A DNA stretch of 64,000 bases from Phorcus lineatus (GCA_921293015.1 OV121086.1:42053402-42117401), one strand, 5' to 3'. Positions 10,193-24,400 are shown, numbered from the stretch's first letter. The notes: a model not told the origin generated them from the sequence alone. Translations and numbers: made by a program.

Positions 10193-13100
10193 GAACACAT
10201 TGTGATGTACATTTGATGAAAGTTTGGTTTGGAAATATGCATTTTTAAGAAAGTTATCGTGCTCGGTACAACATAATGCATTTTTTCGACTTAGTCTTTT
10301 TCCGCGATTTTGGTCAAAATCGGCTATTTGTAAGTGGTTAAGCTCGACTCTGGAGCCCAAACGAAAAATCGGACTGAAAATTTGTTTTGCTCCATCGATA
10401 GAACACATTGTGATGTACATTTGATGAAAGTGTGGTTTGGAAATATGCATTTTTAAGAAAGTTATCGTGCTCGGAATAACATAATGCATATTTTCGACTT
10501 AGTCTTTTTCCGCGATTTTGGTCAAAATCGGCTATTTGTAAGTGGTTAAGCTCGACTCTGGAGCCCAAACGAAAAATCCGACTGAAAATGTGTTTTGCTC
10601 ATTCAATAGAACACATTATGATGTACATTTAAAGAAAGTTTGGTTTGGAAATATGCAATTTTAAGAAAGTTATCGTGCTCGGTACAACATAATGCATATT
10701 TTCGACTTAGTCTTTTTCCGCGATTTTGGTCAAAATCGGCTATTTTTAAGTGGTTAAGCTCGAATCTGGAGCCCAAACGAAAAATCCGACTGAAAATTTG
10801 TTTTGCTCCATCGATATAACACATTGTGATGTACATTTGATGAAAGTGTGGTTTGGAAATATGCATTTTTAAGAAAGTAATCGTGCTCGGTACAACATAA
10901 TGCATATTTTCGACTTAGTCTTTTTCCGCGATTTTGGTCAAAATCGGCTATTTGTAAGTGGTTAAGCTCGAATCTGGAGCCCAAACGAAAAATCCGACTG
11001 AAAATTTGTTTTGCTCAATCGATAAAACACATTGTGATGTACATTTGATGAAAGTTTGGTTTGGAAATATGCATTTTTAAGAAAGTTATCGTGCTCGGTA
11101 CAACATAATGCATATTTTCGACTTAGTCTTTTTCCGCGATTTTGGTCAAAATCGGCTATTTGTAAGTGGTTAAGCTCGAATCTGGAGCCCAAACGAAAAA
11201 TCCGACTGAAAATTTGTTTTGCTCCATCGATAGAACACATTGTGATGTACATTTGATGAAAGTTTGGTTTGGAAATATGCATTTTTAAGAAAGTTATCGT
11301 GCTCGGTACAACATAATGCATTTTTTCGACTTAGTCTTTTTCCGCGATTTTGGTCAAAATCGGCTATTTGTAAGTGGTTAAGCTCGACTCTGGAGCCCAA
11401 ACGAAAAATCGGACTGAAAATTTGTTTTGCTCCATCGATAAAACACATTGTGATGTACATTTGATGAAAGTGTGGTTTGGAAATATGCATTTTTAAGAAA
11501 GTTATCGTGCTCGGAATAACATAATGCATATTTTCGACTTAGTCTTTTTTTGCGATTTTGGTCAAAATCGGCTATTTGTAAGTGGTTAAGCTCGACTCTG
11601 GAGCCCAAACGAAAAATCCGACTGAAAATGTGTTTTGCTCATTCAATAGAACACATTATGATGTACATTTAAAGAAAGTTTGGTTTGGAAATATGCAATT
11701 TTAAGAAAGTTATCGTGCTCGGTACAACATAATGCATATTTTCGACTTAGTCTTTTTCCGCGATTTTGGTCAAAATCGGCTATTTGTAAGTGGTTAAGCT
11801 CGAATCTGGAGCCCAAACGAAAAATCCGACTGAAAATTTGTTTTGCTCCATCGATATAACACATTGTGATGTACATTTGATGAAAGTGTGGTTTGGAAAT
11901 ATGCATTTTTAAGAAAGTAATCGTGCTCGGTACAACATAATGCATATTTTCGACTTAGTCTTTTTCCGCGATTTTGGTCAAAATCGGCTATTTGTAAGTG
12001 GTTAAGCTCGAATCTGGAGCCCAAACGAAAAATCCGACTGAAAATTTGTTTTGCTCAATCGATAAAACACATTGTGATGTACATTTGATGAAAGTTTGGT
12101 TTGGAAATATGCATTTTTAAGAAAGTTATCGTGCTCGGTACAACATAATGCATATTTTCGACTTAGTCTTTTTCCGCGATTTTGGTCAAAACCGGCTATT
12201 TGTAAGTGGTTAAGCTCGACTCTGGAGCCCAAACGAAAAATCCGACTGAAAATTTGTTTTGCTCCATCGATAGAACACATTGTGATGTACATTTGATGAA
12301 AATTTGGTTTGGAAATATGCATTTTTAAGAAAGTTATCGTGCTCGGTACAACATAATGCATATTTTCGACTTAGTCTTTTTCCGCGATTTTGGTCAAAAT
12401 CGGCTATTTGTAAGTGGTTAAGCTCGACTCTGGAGCCCAAACGAAAAATCGGACTGAAAATTTGTTTTGCTCCATCGATAGAACACATTGTGATGTACAT
12501 TTGATGAAAGTGTGGTTTGGAAATATGCATTTTTAAGAAAGTTATCGTGCTCGGAATAACATAATGCATATTTTCGACTTAGTCTTTTTCCGCGATTTTG
12601 GTCAAAATCGGCTATTTGTAAGTGGTTAAGCTCGACTCTGGAGCCCAAACGAAAAATCCGACTGAAAATGTGTTTTGCTCATTCAATAGAACACATTATG
12701 ATGTACATTTAAAGAAAGTTTGGTTTGGAAATATGCAATTTTAAGAAAGTTATCGTGCTCGGTACAACATAATGCATATTTTCGACTTAGTCTTTTTCCG
12801 CGATTTTGGTCAAAATCGGCTATTTGTAAGTGGTTAAGCTCGAATCTGGAGCCCAAACGAAAAATCCGACTGAAAATTTGTTTTGCTCCATCGATATAAC
12901 ACATTGTGATGTACATTTGATGAAAGTGTGGTTTGGAAATATGCATTTTTAAGAAAGTAATCGTGCTCGGTACAACATAATGCATATTTTCGACTTAGTC
13001 TTTTTCCGCGATTTTGGTCAAAATCGGCTATTTGTAAGTGGTTAAGCTCGAATCTGGAGCCCAAACGAAAAATCCGACTGAAAATTTGTTTTGCTCAATC

Positions 13101-13312
13101 GATAAAACACATTGTGATGTACATTTGATGAAAGTTTGGTTTGGAAATATGCATTTTTAAGAAAGTTATCGTGCTCGGTACAACATAATGCATATTTTCG
13201 ACTTAGTCTTTTTCCGCGATTTTGGTCAAAATCGGCTATTTGTAAGTGGTTAAGCTCGAATCTGGAGCCCAAACGAAAAATCCGACTGAAAATTTGTTTT
13301 GCTCCATCGATA
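10193..13312 (+). repeat. Zone B: 5-mer higher-order repeat, three copies of 1,040 bp
   Basis: Copies 50-54, 55-59 and 60-64 repeat the same order of five monomer types. (1) CGACTC with TCGGAC. (2) GTGTGG with GGAATAAC, CGACTC and AATGTG. (3) ACATTATG with GCAATTTT. (4) TAACAC with GTAATCG. (5) AAACAC at the junction, nearly consensus elsewhere. Unit starts are 10,193, 11,233 and 12,273. Small differences between units include GCATTTTTTCG in units 1 and 2 only, TTTTTTTGCG in copy 56, and AAACCGG in copy 59. The last unit diverges in its fifth monomer, which passes into zone C. This is the clearest short-period HOR in the window. Confidence 0.88.
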
Positions 13313-14768
13313 TAACACATTGTGATGTACATTTGATGAAAGTGTGGTTTGGAAATATGCATTTTTAAGAAAGTTATCGTGCTCGGTATAACATAATGCA
13401 TATTTTCGACTTAGTCTTTTTCCGCGATTTTGGACAAAATCGGCTATTTGTAAGTGGTTAAGCTCGACTCTGGAGCCCAAACGAAAAATCCGACTGAAAA
13501 TTTGTTTTGCTCATTCAATAGAACACATTGTGATGTACATTTGATGAAAGTTTGGTTTGGAAATATGCAATTTTAAGAAAGTTATCGTGCTCGGTACAAC
13601 ATAATGCATATTTTCGACTTAGTCTTTTTCCGCGATTTTGGTCAAAATCGGCTATTTGTAAGTGGTTAAGCTCGAATCTGGAGCCCAAACGAAAAATCCG
13701 ACTGAAAATTTGTTTTGCTCCATCGATATAACACATTGTGATGTACATTTGATGAAAGTGTGGTTTGGAAATATGCATTTTTAAGAAAGTAATCGTGCTC
13801 GGTACAACATAATGCATATTTTCGACTTAGTCTTTTTCCGCGATTTTGGTCAAAATCGGCTATTTGTAAGTGGTTAAGCTCGAATCTGGAGCCCAAACGA
13901 AAAATCGGACTGAAAATGTGTTTTGCTCAATCGATAGAACACATTGTGATGTACATTTGATGAAAGTTTGGTTTGGAAATATGCATTTTTAAGAAAGTTA
14001 TCGTGCTCGGTACAACAATATGCATATTTTCGACTTAGTCTTTTTCCGCGATTTTGGTCAAAATCGGCTATTTGTAAGTGGTTAAGCTCGAATCTGGAGC
14101 CCAAACGAAAAATCCGACTGAAAATTTGTTTTGCTCAATCGATAGAACACATTGTGATGTACATTTGATGAAAGTGTGGTTTGGAAATATGCATTTTTAA
14201 GAAAGTAATCGTGCTCGGTACAACATAATGCATATTTTCGACTTAGTCTTTTTCCGCGATTTTGGTCAAAATCGGCTATTTGTAAGTGGTTAAGCTCGAA
14301 TCTGGAGCCCAAACGAAAAATCCGACTGAAAATTTGTTTTGCTCCATCGATATAACACATTGTGATGTACATTTGATGAAAGTGTGGTTTGGAAATATGC
14401 ATTTTTAAGAAAGTTATCGTGCTCGGTATAACATAATGCATATTTTCGACTTAGTCTTTTTCCGCGATTTTGGACAAAATCGGCTATTTGTAAGTGGTTA
14501 AGCTCGACTCTGGAGCCCAAACGAAAAATCCGACTGAAAATTTGTTTTGCTCATTCAATAGAACACATTGTGATGTACATTTGATGAAAGTTTGGTTTGG
14601 AAATATGCAATTTTAAGAAAGTTATCGTGCTCGGTACAACATAATGCATATTTTCGACTTAGTCTTTTTCCGCGATTTTGGTCAAAATCGGCTATTTGTA
14701 AGTGGTTAAGCTCGAATCTGGAGCCCAAACGAAAAATCCGACTGAAAATTTGTTTTGCTCCATCGATA

Positions 14769-16016
14769 TAACACATTGTGATGTACATTTGATGAAAGTG
14801 TGGTTTGGAAATATGCATTTTTAAGAAAGTAATCGTGCTCGGTACAACATAATGCATATTTTCGACTTAGTCTTTTTCCGCGATTTTGGTCAAAATCGGC
14901 TCTTTGTAAGTGGTTAAGCTCGAATCTGGAGCCCAAACGAAAAATCCGACTGAAAATTTGTTTTGCTCAATCGATAGAACACATTGTGATGTACATTTGA
15001 TGAAAGTTTGGTTTGGAAATATGCATTTTTAAGAAAGTTATCGTGCTCGGTACAACATAATGCATATTTTCGACTTAGTCTTTTTCCGCGATTTTGGTCA
15101 AAATCGGCTATTTGTAAGTGGTTAAGCTCGAATCTGGAGCCCAAACGAAAAATCCGACTGAAAATTTGTTTTGCTCCATCGATAGAACACATTGTGATGT
15201 ACATTTGATGAAAGTTTGGTTTGGAAATATGCAATTTTAAGAAAGTTATCGTGCTCGGTACAACATAATGCATATTTTCGACTTAGTCTTTTTCCGCGAT
15301 TTTGGTCAAAATCGGCTATTTGTAAGTGGTTAAGCTCGAATCTGGAGCCCAAACGAAAAATCCGACTGAAAATTTGTTTTGCTCCATCGATATAACACAT
15401 TGTGATGTACATTTGATGAAAGTGTGGTTTGGAAATATGCATTTTTAAGAAAGTAATCGTGCTCGGTACAACATAATGCATATTTTCGACTTAGTCTTTT
15501 TCCGCGATTTTGGTCAAAATCGGCTCTTTGTAAGTGGTTAAGCTCGAATCTGGAGCCCAAACGAAAAATCCGACTGAAAATTTGTTTTGCTCAATCGATA
15601 GAACACATTGTGATGTACATTTGATGAAAGTTTGGTTTGGAAATATGCATTTTTAAGAAAGTTATCGTGCTCGGTACAACATAATGCATATTTTCGACTT
15701 AGTCTTTTTCCGCGATTTTGGTCAAAATCGGCTATTTGTAAGTGGTTAAGCTCGAATCTGGAGCCCAAACGAAAAATCCGACTGAAAATTTGTTTTGCTC
15801 CATCGATAGAACACATTGTGATGTACATTTGATGAAAGTTTGGTTTGGAAATATGCAATTTTAAGAAAGTTATCGTGCTCGGTACAACATAATGCATATT
15901 TTCGACTTAGCCGATTTTGACCAAAATCGCGGAAAAAGACTATTTGTAAGTGGTTAAGCTCGAATCTGGAGCCCAAACGAAAAATCCGACTGAAAATTTG
16001 TTTTGCTCCATCGATA
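14769..16016 (+). repeat. 3-mer tandem duplication, 624 bp twice
   Basis: Copies 72-74 (14,769-15,392) and 75-77 (15,393-16,016) repeat the same three monomers. (1) TAACAC, GTGTGG, GTAATCG and CTCTTTG. (2) Near consensus with a CCATCGATAG end. (3) GCAATTTT with a CCATCGATAT end. The two units look identical except that the last copy of the second unit carries the 31-bp inversion. The inversion therefore arose after this duplication. Confidence 0.88.
15910..15940 (-). other. 31-bp micro-inversion within copy 77
   Basis: Where every other copy reads GTCTTTTTCC...ATCGGC (monomer positions 102-132), this copy reads GCCGATTTTGACC... through to GGAAAAAGAC. That is exactly the reverse complement of the normal segment, in place, with no bases gained or lost. 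The end bases are G and C in both orientations, so the breakpoints are ambiguous by one base on each side (29-31 bp). The segment contains the dyad of positions 113-130, but its centre (position 117) is off the dyad centre by about 4-5 bp. I see it in this copy only. It is strong evidence for a local template-switch or hairpin-associated event. Confidence 0.95.
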
Positions 16017-16224
16017 TAACACATTGTGATGTACATTTGATGAAAGTTTGGTTTGGAAATATGCATTTTTAAGAAAGTAATCGTGCTCGGTACAACATAA
16101 TGCATATTTTCGACTTAGTCTTTTTCCGCGATTTTGGTCAAAATCGGCTCTTTGTAAGTGGTTAAGCTCGAATCTGGAGCCCAAACGAAAAATCCGACTG
16201 AAAATTTGTTTTGCTCAATCGATA

Positions 16225-17672
16225 GAACACATTGTGATGTACATTTGATGAAAGTTTGGTTTGGAAATATGCATTTTTAAGAAAGTTATCGTGCCCGGTA
16301 CAACATAATGCATATTTTCGACTTAGTCTTTTTCCGCGATTTTGGTCAAAATCGGCTCTTTGTAAGTGGTTAAGCTCGAATCTGGAGCCCAAACGAAAAA
16401 TCCGACTGAAAATTTGTTTTGCTCAATCGATAGAACACATTGTGATGTACATTTGATGAAAGTTTGGTTTGGAAATATGCATTTTTAAGAAAGTTATCGT
16501 GCTCGGTACAACATAATGCATATTTTCGACTTAGTCTTTTTCCGCGATTTTGGACAAAATCGGCTATTTGTAAGTGGTTAAGCTCGACTCTGGAGCCCAA
16601 ACGAAAAATCCGACTGAAAATTTGTTTTGCTCATTCAATAGAACACATTGTGATGTACATTTGATGAAAGTTTGGTTTGGAAATATGCAATTTTAAGAAA
16701 GTTATCGTGCTCGGTACAACATAATGCATATTTTCGACTTAGTCTTTTTCCGCGATTTTGGTCAAAATCGGCTATTTGTAAGTGGTTAAGCTCGAATCTG
16801 GAGCCCAAACGAAAAATCCGACTGAAAATTTGTTTTGCTCCATCGATATAACACATTGTGATGTACATTTGATGAAAGTGTGGTTTGGAAATATGCATTT
16901 TTTTGAAAGTAATCGTGCTCGGTACAACATAATGCATATTTTCGACTTAGTCTTATTCCGCGATTTTGGTCAAAATCGGCTCTTTGTAAGTGGTTAAGCT
17001 CGAATCTGGAGCCCAAACGAAAAATCCGACTGAAAATTTGTTTTGCTCAATCGATAGAACACATTGTGATGTACATTTGATGAAAGTTTGGTTTGGAAAT
17101 ATGCATTTTTAAGAAAGTTATCGTGCTCGGTACAACATAATGCATATTTTCGACTTAGTCTTTTTCCGCGATTTTGGTCAAAATCGGCTATTTGTAAGTG
17201 GTTAAGCTCGAATCTGGAGCCCAAACGAAAAATCCGACTGAAAATTTGTTTTGCTCCATCGATAGAACACATTGTGATGTACATTTGATGAAAGTTTGGT
17301 TTGGAAATATGCAATTTTAAGAAAGTTATCGTGCTCGGTACAACATAATGCATATTTTCGACTTAGTCTTTTTCCGCGATTTTGGTCAAAATCGGCTATT
17401 TGTAAGTGGTTAAGCTCGAATCTGGAGCCCAAACGAAAAATCCGACTGAAAATTTGTTTTGCTCCATCGATATAACACATTGTGATGTACATTTGATGAA
17501 AGTGTGGTTTGGAAATATGCATTTTTAAGAAAGTTATCGTGCTCGGTACAACATAATGCATATTTTCGACTTAGTCTTTTTCCGCGATTTTGGTCAAAAT
17601 CGGCTCTTTGTAAGTGGTTAAGCTCGAATCTGGAGCCCAAACGAAAAATCCGACTGAAAATTTGTTTTGCTC
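16225..17672 (+). repeat. Left copy of a 9-monomer-offset duplication
   Basis: Copies 79 to most of 85 match copies 88 to most of 94 at an offset of 1,872 bp. They share the rare CTTATTCCG change (T to A in the T-run) in copies 82 and 91. The left copy alone has TTTTTTTGAAAG at about 16,900 (AA to TT), a double change that came after the duplication. The match stops at position 201 of copy 85, which ends CCATCGATA here and CAATCGATA in the partner. Confidence 0.85.
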
Positions 17673-18096
17673 CATCGATAGAACACATTGTGATGTACAT
17701 TTGATGAAAGTTTGGTTTGGAAATATGCAATTTTAAGAAAGTTATCGTGCTCGGTACAACATAATGCATATTTTCGACTTAGTCTTTTTCCGCGATTTTG
17801 GTCAAAATCGGCTATTTGTAAGTGGTTAAGCTCGAATCTGGAGCCCAAACGAAAAATCCGACTGAAAATTTGTTTTGCTCCATCGATATAACACATTGTG
17901 ATGTACATTTGATGAAAGTGTGGTTTGGAAATATGCATTTTTAAGAAAGTTATCGTGCTCGGTACAACATAATGCATATTTTCGACTTAGTCTTTTTCCG
18001 CGATTTTGGTCAAAATCGGCTATTTGTAAGTGGTTAAGCTCGAATCTGGAGCCCAAACGAAAAATCCGACTGAAAATTTGTTTTGCTCAATCGATA

Positions 18097-19544
18097 GAAC
18101 ACATTGTGATGTACATTTGATGAAAGTTTGGTTTGGAAATATGCATTTTTAAGAAAGTTATCGTGCCCGGTACAACATAATGCATATTTTCGACTTAGTC
18201 TTTTTCCGCGATTTTGGTCAAAATCGGCTCTTTGTAAGTGGTTAAGCTCGAATCTGGAGCCCAAACGAAAAATCCGACTGAAAATTTGTTTTGCTCAATC
18301 GATAGAACACATTGTGATGTACATTTGATGAAAGTTTGGTTTGGAAATATGCATTTTTAAGAAAGTTATCGTGCTCGGTACAACATAATGCATATTTTCG
18401 ACTTAGTCTTTTTCCGCGATTTTGGACAAAATCGGCTATTTGTAAGTGGTTAAGCTCGACTCTGGAGCCCAAACGAAAAATCCGACTGAAAATTTGTTTT
18501 GCTCATTCAATAGAACACATTGTGATGTACATTTGATGAAAGTTTGGTTTGGAAATATGCAATTTTAAGAAAGTTATCGTGCTCGGTACAACATAATGCA
18601 TATTTTCGACTTAGTCTTTTTCCGCGATTTTGGTCAAAATCGGCTATTTGTAAGTGGTTAAGCTCGAATCTGGAGCCCAAACGAAAAATCCGACTGAAAA
18701 TTTGTTTTGCTCCATCGATATAACACATTGTGATGTACATTTGATGAAAGTGTGGTTTGGAAATATGCATTTTTAAGAAAGTAATCGTGCTCGGTACAAC
18801 ATAATGCATATTTTCGACTTAGTCTTATTCCGCGATTTTGGTCAAAATCGGCTCTTTGTAAGTGGTTAAGCTCGAATCTGGAGCCCAAACGAAAAATCCG
18901 ACTGAAAATTTGTTTTGCTCAATCGATAGAACACATTGTGATGTACATTTGATGAAAGTTTGGTTTGGAAATATGCATTTTTAAGAAAGTTATCGTGCTC
19001 GGTACAACATAATGCATATTTTCGACTTAGTCTTTTTCCGCGATTTTGGTCAAAATCGGCTATTTGTAAGTGGTTAAGCTCGAATCTGGAGCCCAAACGA
19101 AAAATCCGACTGAAAATTTGTTTTGCTCCATCGATAGAACACATTGTGATGTACATTTGATGAAAGTTTGGTTTGGAAATATGCAATTTTAAGAAAGTTA
19201 TCGTGCTCGGTACAACATAATGCATATTTTCGACTTAGTCTTTTTCCGCGATTTTGGTCAAAATCGGCTATTTGTAAGTGGTTAAGCTCGAATCTGGAGC
19301 CCAAACGAAAAATCCGACTGAAAATTTGTTTTGCTCCATCGATATAACACATTGTGATGTACATTTGATGAAAGTGTGGTTTGGAAATATGCATTTTTAA
19401 GAAAGTTATCGTGCTCGGTACAACATAATGCATATTTTCGACTTAGTCTTTTTCCGCGATTTTGGTCAAAATCGGCTCTTTGTAAGTGGTTAAGCTCGAA
19501 TCTGGAGCCCAAACGAAAAATCCGACTGAAAATTTGTTTTGCTC
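18097..19544 (+). repeat. Right copy of the 9-monomer-offset duplication
   Basis: Partner of 16,225-17,672, beginning with the GTGCCCGG monomer and including the GGACAAAA/CGACTC monomer, the GCAATTTT monomer and the CTTATTCCG monomer in the same order. It keeps the ordinary TTTTTAAGAAAG where the left copy has TTTTTTTGAAAG. Confidence 0.85.
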
Positions 19545-21424
19545 AATCGATAGAACACATTGTGATGTACATTTGATGAAAGTTTGGTTTGGAAATATGC
19601 ATTTTTAAGAAAGTTATCGTGCCCGGTACAACATAATGCATATTTTCGACTTAGTCTTTTTCCGCGATTTTGGTCAAAATCGGCTCTTTGTAAGTGGTTA
19701 AGCTCGAATCTGGAGCCCAAACGAAAAATCCGACTGAAAATTTGTTTTGCTCAATCGATAGAACACATTGTGATGTACATTTGATGAAAGTTTGGTTTGG
19801 AAATATGCATTTTTAAGAAAGTTATCGTGCTCGGTACAACATAATGCATATTTTCGACTTAGTCTTTTTCCGCGATTTTGGTCAAAATCGGCTATTTGTA
19901 AGTGGTTAAGCTCGAATCTGGAGCCCAAACGAAAAATCCGACTGAAAATTTGTTTTGCTCCATCGATAGAACACATTGTGATGTACATTTGATGAAAGTT
20001 TGGTTTGGAAATATGCAATTTTAAGAAAGTTATCGTGCTCGGTACAACATAATGCATATTTTCGACTTAGTCTTTTTCCGCGATTTTGGTCAAAATCGGC
20101 TATTTGTAAGTGGTTAAGCTCGAATCTGGAGCCCAAACGAAAAATCCGACTGAAAATTTGTTTTGCTCCATCGATATAACACATTGTGATGTACATTTGA
20201 TGAAAGTTTGGTTTGGAAATATGCATTTTTAAGAAAGTAATCGTGCTCGGTACAACATAATGCATATTTTCGACTTAGTCTTTTTCCGCGATTTTGGTCA
20301 AAATCGGCTCTTTGTAAGTGGTTAAGCTCGAATCTGGAGCCCAAACGAAAAATCCGACTGAAAATTTGTTTTGCTCAATCGATAGAACACATTGTGATGT
20401 ACATTTGATGAAAGTTTGGTTTGGAAATATGCATTTTTAAGAAAGTTATCGTGCCCGGTACAACATAATGCATATTTTCGACTTAGTCTTTTTCCGCGAT
20501 TTTGGTCAAAATCGGCTCTTTGTAAGTGGTTAAGCTCGAATCTGGAGCCCAAACGAAAAATCCGACTGAAAATTTGTTTTGCTCAATCGATAGAACACAT
20601 TGTGATGTACATTTGATGAAAGTTTGGTTTGGAAATATGCATTTTTAAGAAAGTTATCGTGCTCGGTACAACATAATGCATATTTTCGACTTAGTCTTTT
20701 TCCGCGATTTTGGTCAAAATCGGCTCTTTGTAAGTGGTTAAGCTCGAATCTGGAGCCCAAACGAAAAATCCGACTGAAAATTTGTTTTGCTCAATCGATA
20801 GAACACATTGTGATGTACATTTGATGAAAGTTTGGTTTGGAAATATGCATTTTTAAGAAAGTTATCGTGCTCGGTACAACATAATGCATATTTTCGACTT
20901 AGTCTTTTTCCGCGATTTTGGTCAAAATCGGCTATTTGTAAGTGGTTAAGCTCGAATCTGGAGCCCAAACGAAAAATCCGACTGAAAATGTGTTTTGCTC
21001 AATCGATAGAACACATTGTGATGTACATTTGATGAAAGTTTGGTTTGGAAATATGCATTTTTAAGAAAGTTATCGTGCTCGGTACAACATAATGCATTTT
21101 TTCGACTTAGTCTTTTTCCGCGATTTTGGTCAAAATCGGCTCTTTGTAAGTGGTTAAGCTCGAATCTGGAGCCCAAACGAAAAATCCGACTGAAAATTTG
21201 TTTTGCTCAATCGATAGAACACATTGTGATGTACATTTGATGAAAGTTTGGTTTGGAAATATGCATTTTTAAGAAAGTTATCGTGCCCGGTACAACATAA
21301 TGCATATTTTCGACTTAGTCTTTTTCCGCGATTTTGGTCAAAATCGGCTCTTTGTAAGTGGTTAAGCTCGAATCTGGAGCCCAAACGAAAAATCCGACTG
21401 AAAATTTGTTTTGCTCAATCGATA

Positions 21425-24400
21425 GAACACATTGTGATGTACATTTGATGAAAGTTTGGTTTGGAAATATGCATTTTTAAGAAAGTTATCGTGCTCGGTA
21501 CAACATAATGCATATTTTCGACTTAGTCTTTTTCCGCGATTTTGGTCAAAATCGGCTATTTGTAAGTGGTTAAGCTCGACTCTGGAGCCCAAACGAAAAA
21601 TCCGACTGAAAATGTGTTTTGCTCATTTAATAGAACACATTATGATGTACATTTAAAGAAAGTTTGGTTTGGAAATATGCAATTTTAAGAAAGTTATCGT
21701 GCTCGGTACAACATAATGCATATTTTCGACTTAGTCTTTTTCCGCGATTTTGGTCAAAATCGGCTATTTGTAAGTGGTTAAGCTCGAATCTGGAGCCCAA
21801 ACGAAAAATCCGACTGAAAATTTGTTTTGCTCCATCGATATAACACATTGTGATGTACATTTGATGAAAGTGTGGTTTGGAAATATGCATTTTTAAGAAA
21901 GTAATCGTGCTCGGTACAACATAATGCATATTTTCGACTTAGTCTTTTTCCGCGATTTTGGTCAAAATCGGCTATTTGTAAGTGGTTAAGCTCGAATCTG
22001 GAGCCCAAACGAAAAATCCGACTGAAAATTTGTTTTGCTCAATCGATAAAACACATTGTGATGTACATTTGATGAAAGTTTGGTTTGGAAATATGCATTT
22101 TTAAGAAAGTTATCGTGCTCGGTACAACATAATGCATATTTTCGACTTAGTCTTTTTCCGCGATTTTGGTCAAAATCGGCTATTTGTAAGTGGTTAAGCT
22201 CGAATCTGGAGCCCAAACGAAAAATCCGACTGAAAATTTGTTTTGCTCCATCGATATAACACATTGTGATGTACATTTGATGAAAGTGTGGTTTGGAAAT
22301 ATGCATTTTTAAGAAAGTTATCGTGCTCGGTACAACATAATGCATTTTTTCGACTTAGTCTTTTTCCGCGATTTTGGTCAAAATCGGCTATTTGTAAGTG
22401 GTTAAGCTCGACTCTGGAGCCCAAACGAAAAATCGGACTGAAAATTTGTTTTGCTCCATCGATATAACACATTGTGATGTACATTTGATGAAAGTTTGGT
22501 TTGGAAATATGCATTTTTAAGAAAGTTATCGTGCTCGGTACAACATAATGCATTTTTTCGACTTAGTCTTTTTCCGCGATTTTGGTCAAAATCGGCTATT
22601 TGTAAGTGGTTAAGCTCGACTCTGGAGCCCAAACGAAAAATCCGACTGAAAATTTGTTTTGCTCCATCGATATAACACATTGTGATGTACATTTGATGAA
22701 AATGTGGTTTGGAAATATGCATTTTTAAGAAAGTAATCGTGCTCGGTATAACATAATGCATATTTTCGACTTAGTCTTTTTCCGCGATTTTGGTCAAAAT
22801 CGGCTCTTTGTAAGTGGTTAAGCTCGAATCTGGAGCCCAAACGAAAAATCCGACTGAAAATTTGTTTTGCTCAATCGATAAAACACATTGTGATGTACAT
22901 TTGATGAAAGTTTGGTTTGGAAATATGCATTTTTAAGAAAGTTATCGTGCTCGGTACAACATAATGCATATTTTCGACTTAGTCTTTTTCCGCGATTTTG
23001 GTCAAAATCGGCTATTTGTAAGTGGTTAAGCTCGAATCTGGAGCCCAAACGAAAAATCCGACTGAAAATTTGTTTTGCTCAATCGATAGAACACATTGTG
23101 ATGTACATTTGATGAAAGTTTGGTTTGGAAATATGTATTTTTAAGAAAGTTATCGTGCTCGGTACAACATAATGCATATTTTCGACTTAGTCTTTTTCCG
23201 CGATTGTGGTCAAAATCGGCTATTTGTAAGTGGTTAAGCTCGAATCTGGAGCCCAAACGAAAAATCCGACTGAAAATTTGTTTTGCTCCATCGATAGAAC
23301 ACATTGTGATGTACATTTGATGAAAGTTTGGTTTGGAAATATGCATTTTTAAGAAAGTTATCGTGCTCGGTACAACAATATGCATATTTTCGACTTAGTC
23401 TTTTTCCGCGATTTTGGTCACCATCGGCTATTTGTAAGTGGTTAAGCTCGAATCTGGAGCCCAAACGGAAAATCCGACTGAAAATTTGTTTTGCTCAATT
23501 GATAGAACACATTGTGATGTACATTTGATGAAAGTTTGGTTTGGAAATATGCATTTTTAAGAAAGTTATCGTGCTCGGTACAACATAATGCATATTTTCG
23601 ACTTAGTCTTTTTCCGCGATTTTGGTCAAAATCGGCTATTTGTAAGTGGTTAAGCTCGAATCTGGAGCCCAAACGAAAAATCCGACTGAAAATTTGTTTT
23701 GCTCAATCGATAGAACACATTGTGATGTACATTTGATGAAAGTTTGGTTTGGAAATATGCATTTTTAAGAAAGTTATCGTGCTCGGTACAACATAATGCA
23801 TATTTTCGACTTAGTCTTTTTCCGCGATTTTGGTCAAAATCGGCTATTTGTAAGTGGTTAAGCTCGACTCTGGAGCCCAAACGAAAAATCCGACTGAAAA
23901 TGTGTTTTGCTCATTTAATAGAACACATTATGATGTACATTTAAAGAAAGTTTGGTTTGGAAATATGCAATTTTAAGAAAGTTATCGTGCTCGGTACAAC
24001 ATAATGCATATTTTCGACTTAGTCTTTTTCCGCGATTTTGGTCAAAATCGGCTATTTGTAAGTGGTTAAGCTCGAATCTGGAGCCCAAACGAAAAATCCG
24101 ACTGAAAATTTGTTTTGCTCCATCGATATAACACATTGTGATGTACATTTGATGAAAGTGTGGTTTGGAAATATGCATTTTTAAGAAAGTAATCGTGCTC
24201 GGTACAACATAATGCATATTTTCGACTTAGTCTTTTTCCGCGATTTTGGTCAAAATCGGCTATTTGTAAGTGGTTAAGCTCGAATCTGGAGCCCAAACGA
24301 AAAATCCGACTGAAAATTTGTTTTGCTCAATCGATAAAACACATTGTGATGTACATTTGATGAAAGTTTGGTTTGGAAATATGCATTTTTAAGAAAGTTA

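Larger units (their letters stand above)
13313..21424 (+). repeat. Zone C: CTCTTTG-type monomers with nested duplications
   Basis: Copies 65-103. From copy 72 onward many monomers carry A134C (GGCTCTTTG), and a GTGCCCGG class (T71C) appears at 16,225, 18,097, 19,553, 20,385 and 21,217. The ACATTATG class of zones A and B is absent; its place after CATTCAATA is taken by copies with normal ACATTGTG but GCAATTTT (copies 66, 71, 81, 90). A GGACAAAA change in the dyad marks copies 65, 70, 80 and 89, each just before those. Nested units are a 5-mer pair around 13,313-14,560, a 3-mer tandem pair and a 9-monomer-offset pair. Copy 102 (21,009) has GCATTTTTTCG, otherwise typical of zones B and D. Confidence 0.82.

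Noticed and set aside
15910-15940. Reading the altered segment in copy 77 as a cluster of many substitutions
   Set aside because: The segment equals the reverse complement of the normal one over its full length, which a set of independent substitutions would not produce.
16782-16997. A plus-strand frame of 71 residues seen only in copies 81-82
   Set aside because: It opens only because copy 82 has TTTTTTTGAAAG in place of TTTTTAAGAAAG, which removes a stop. It is a by-product of a private substitution pair in the satellite.
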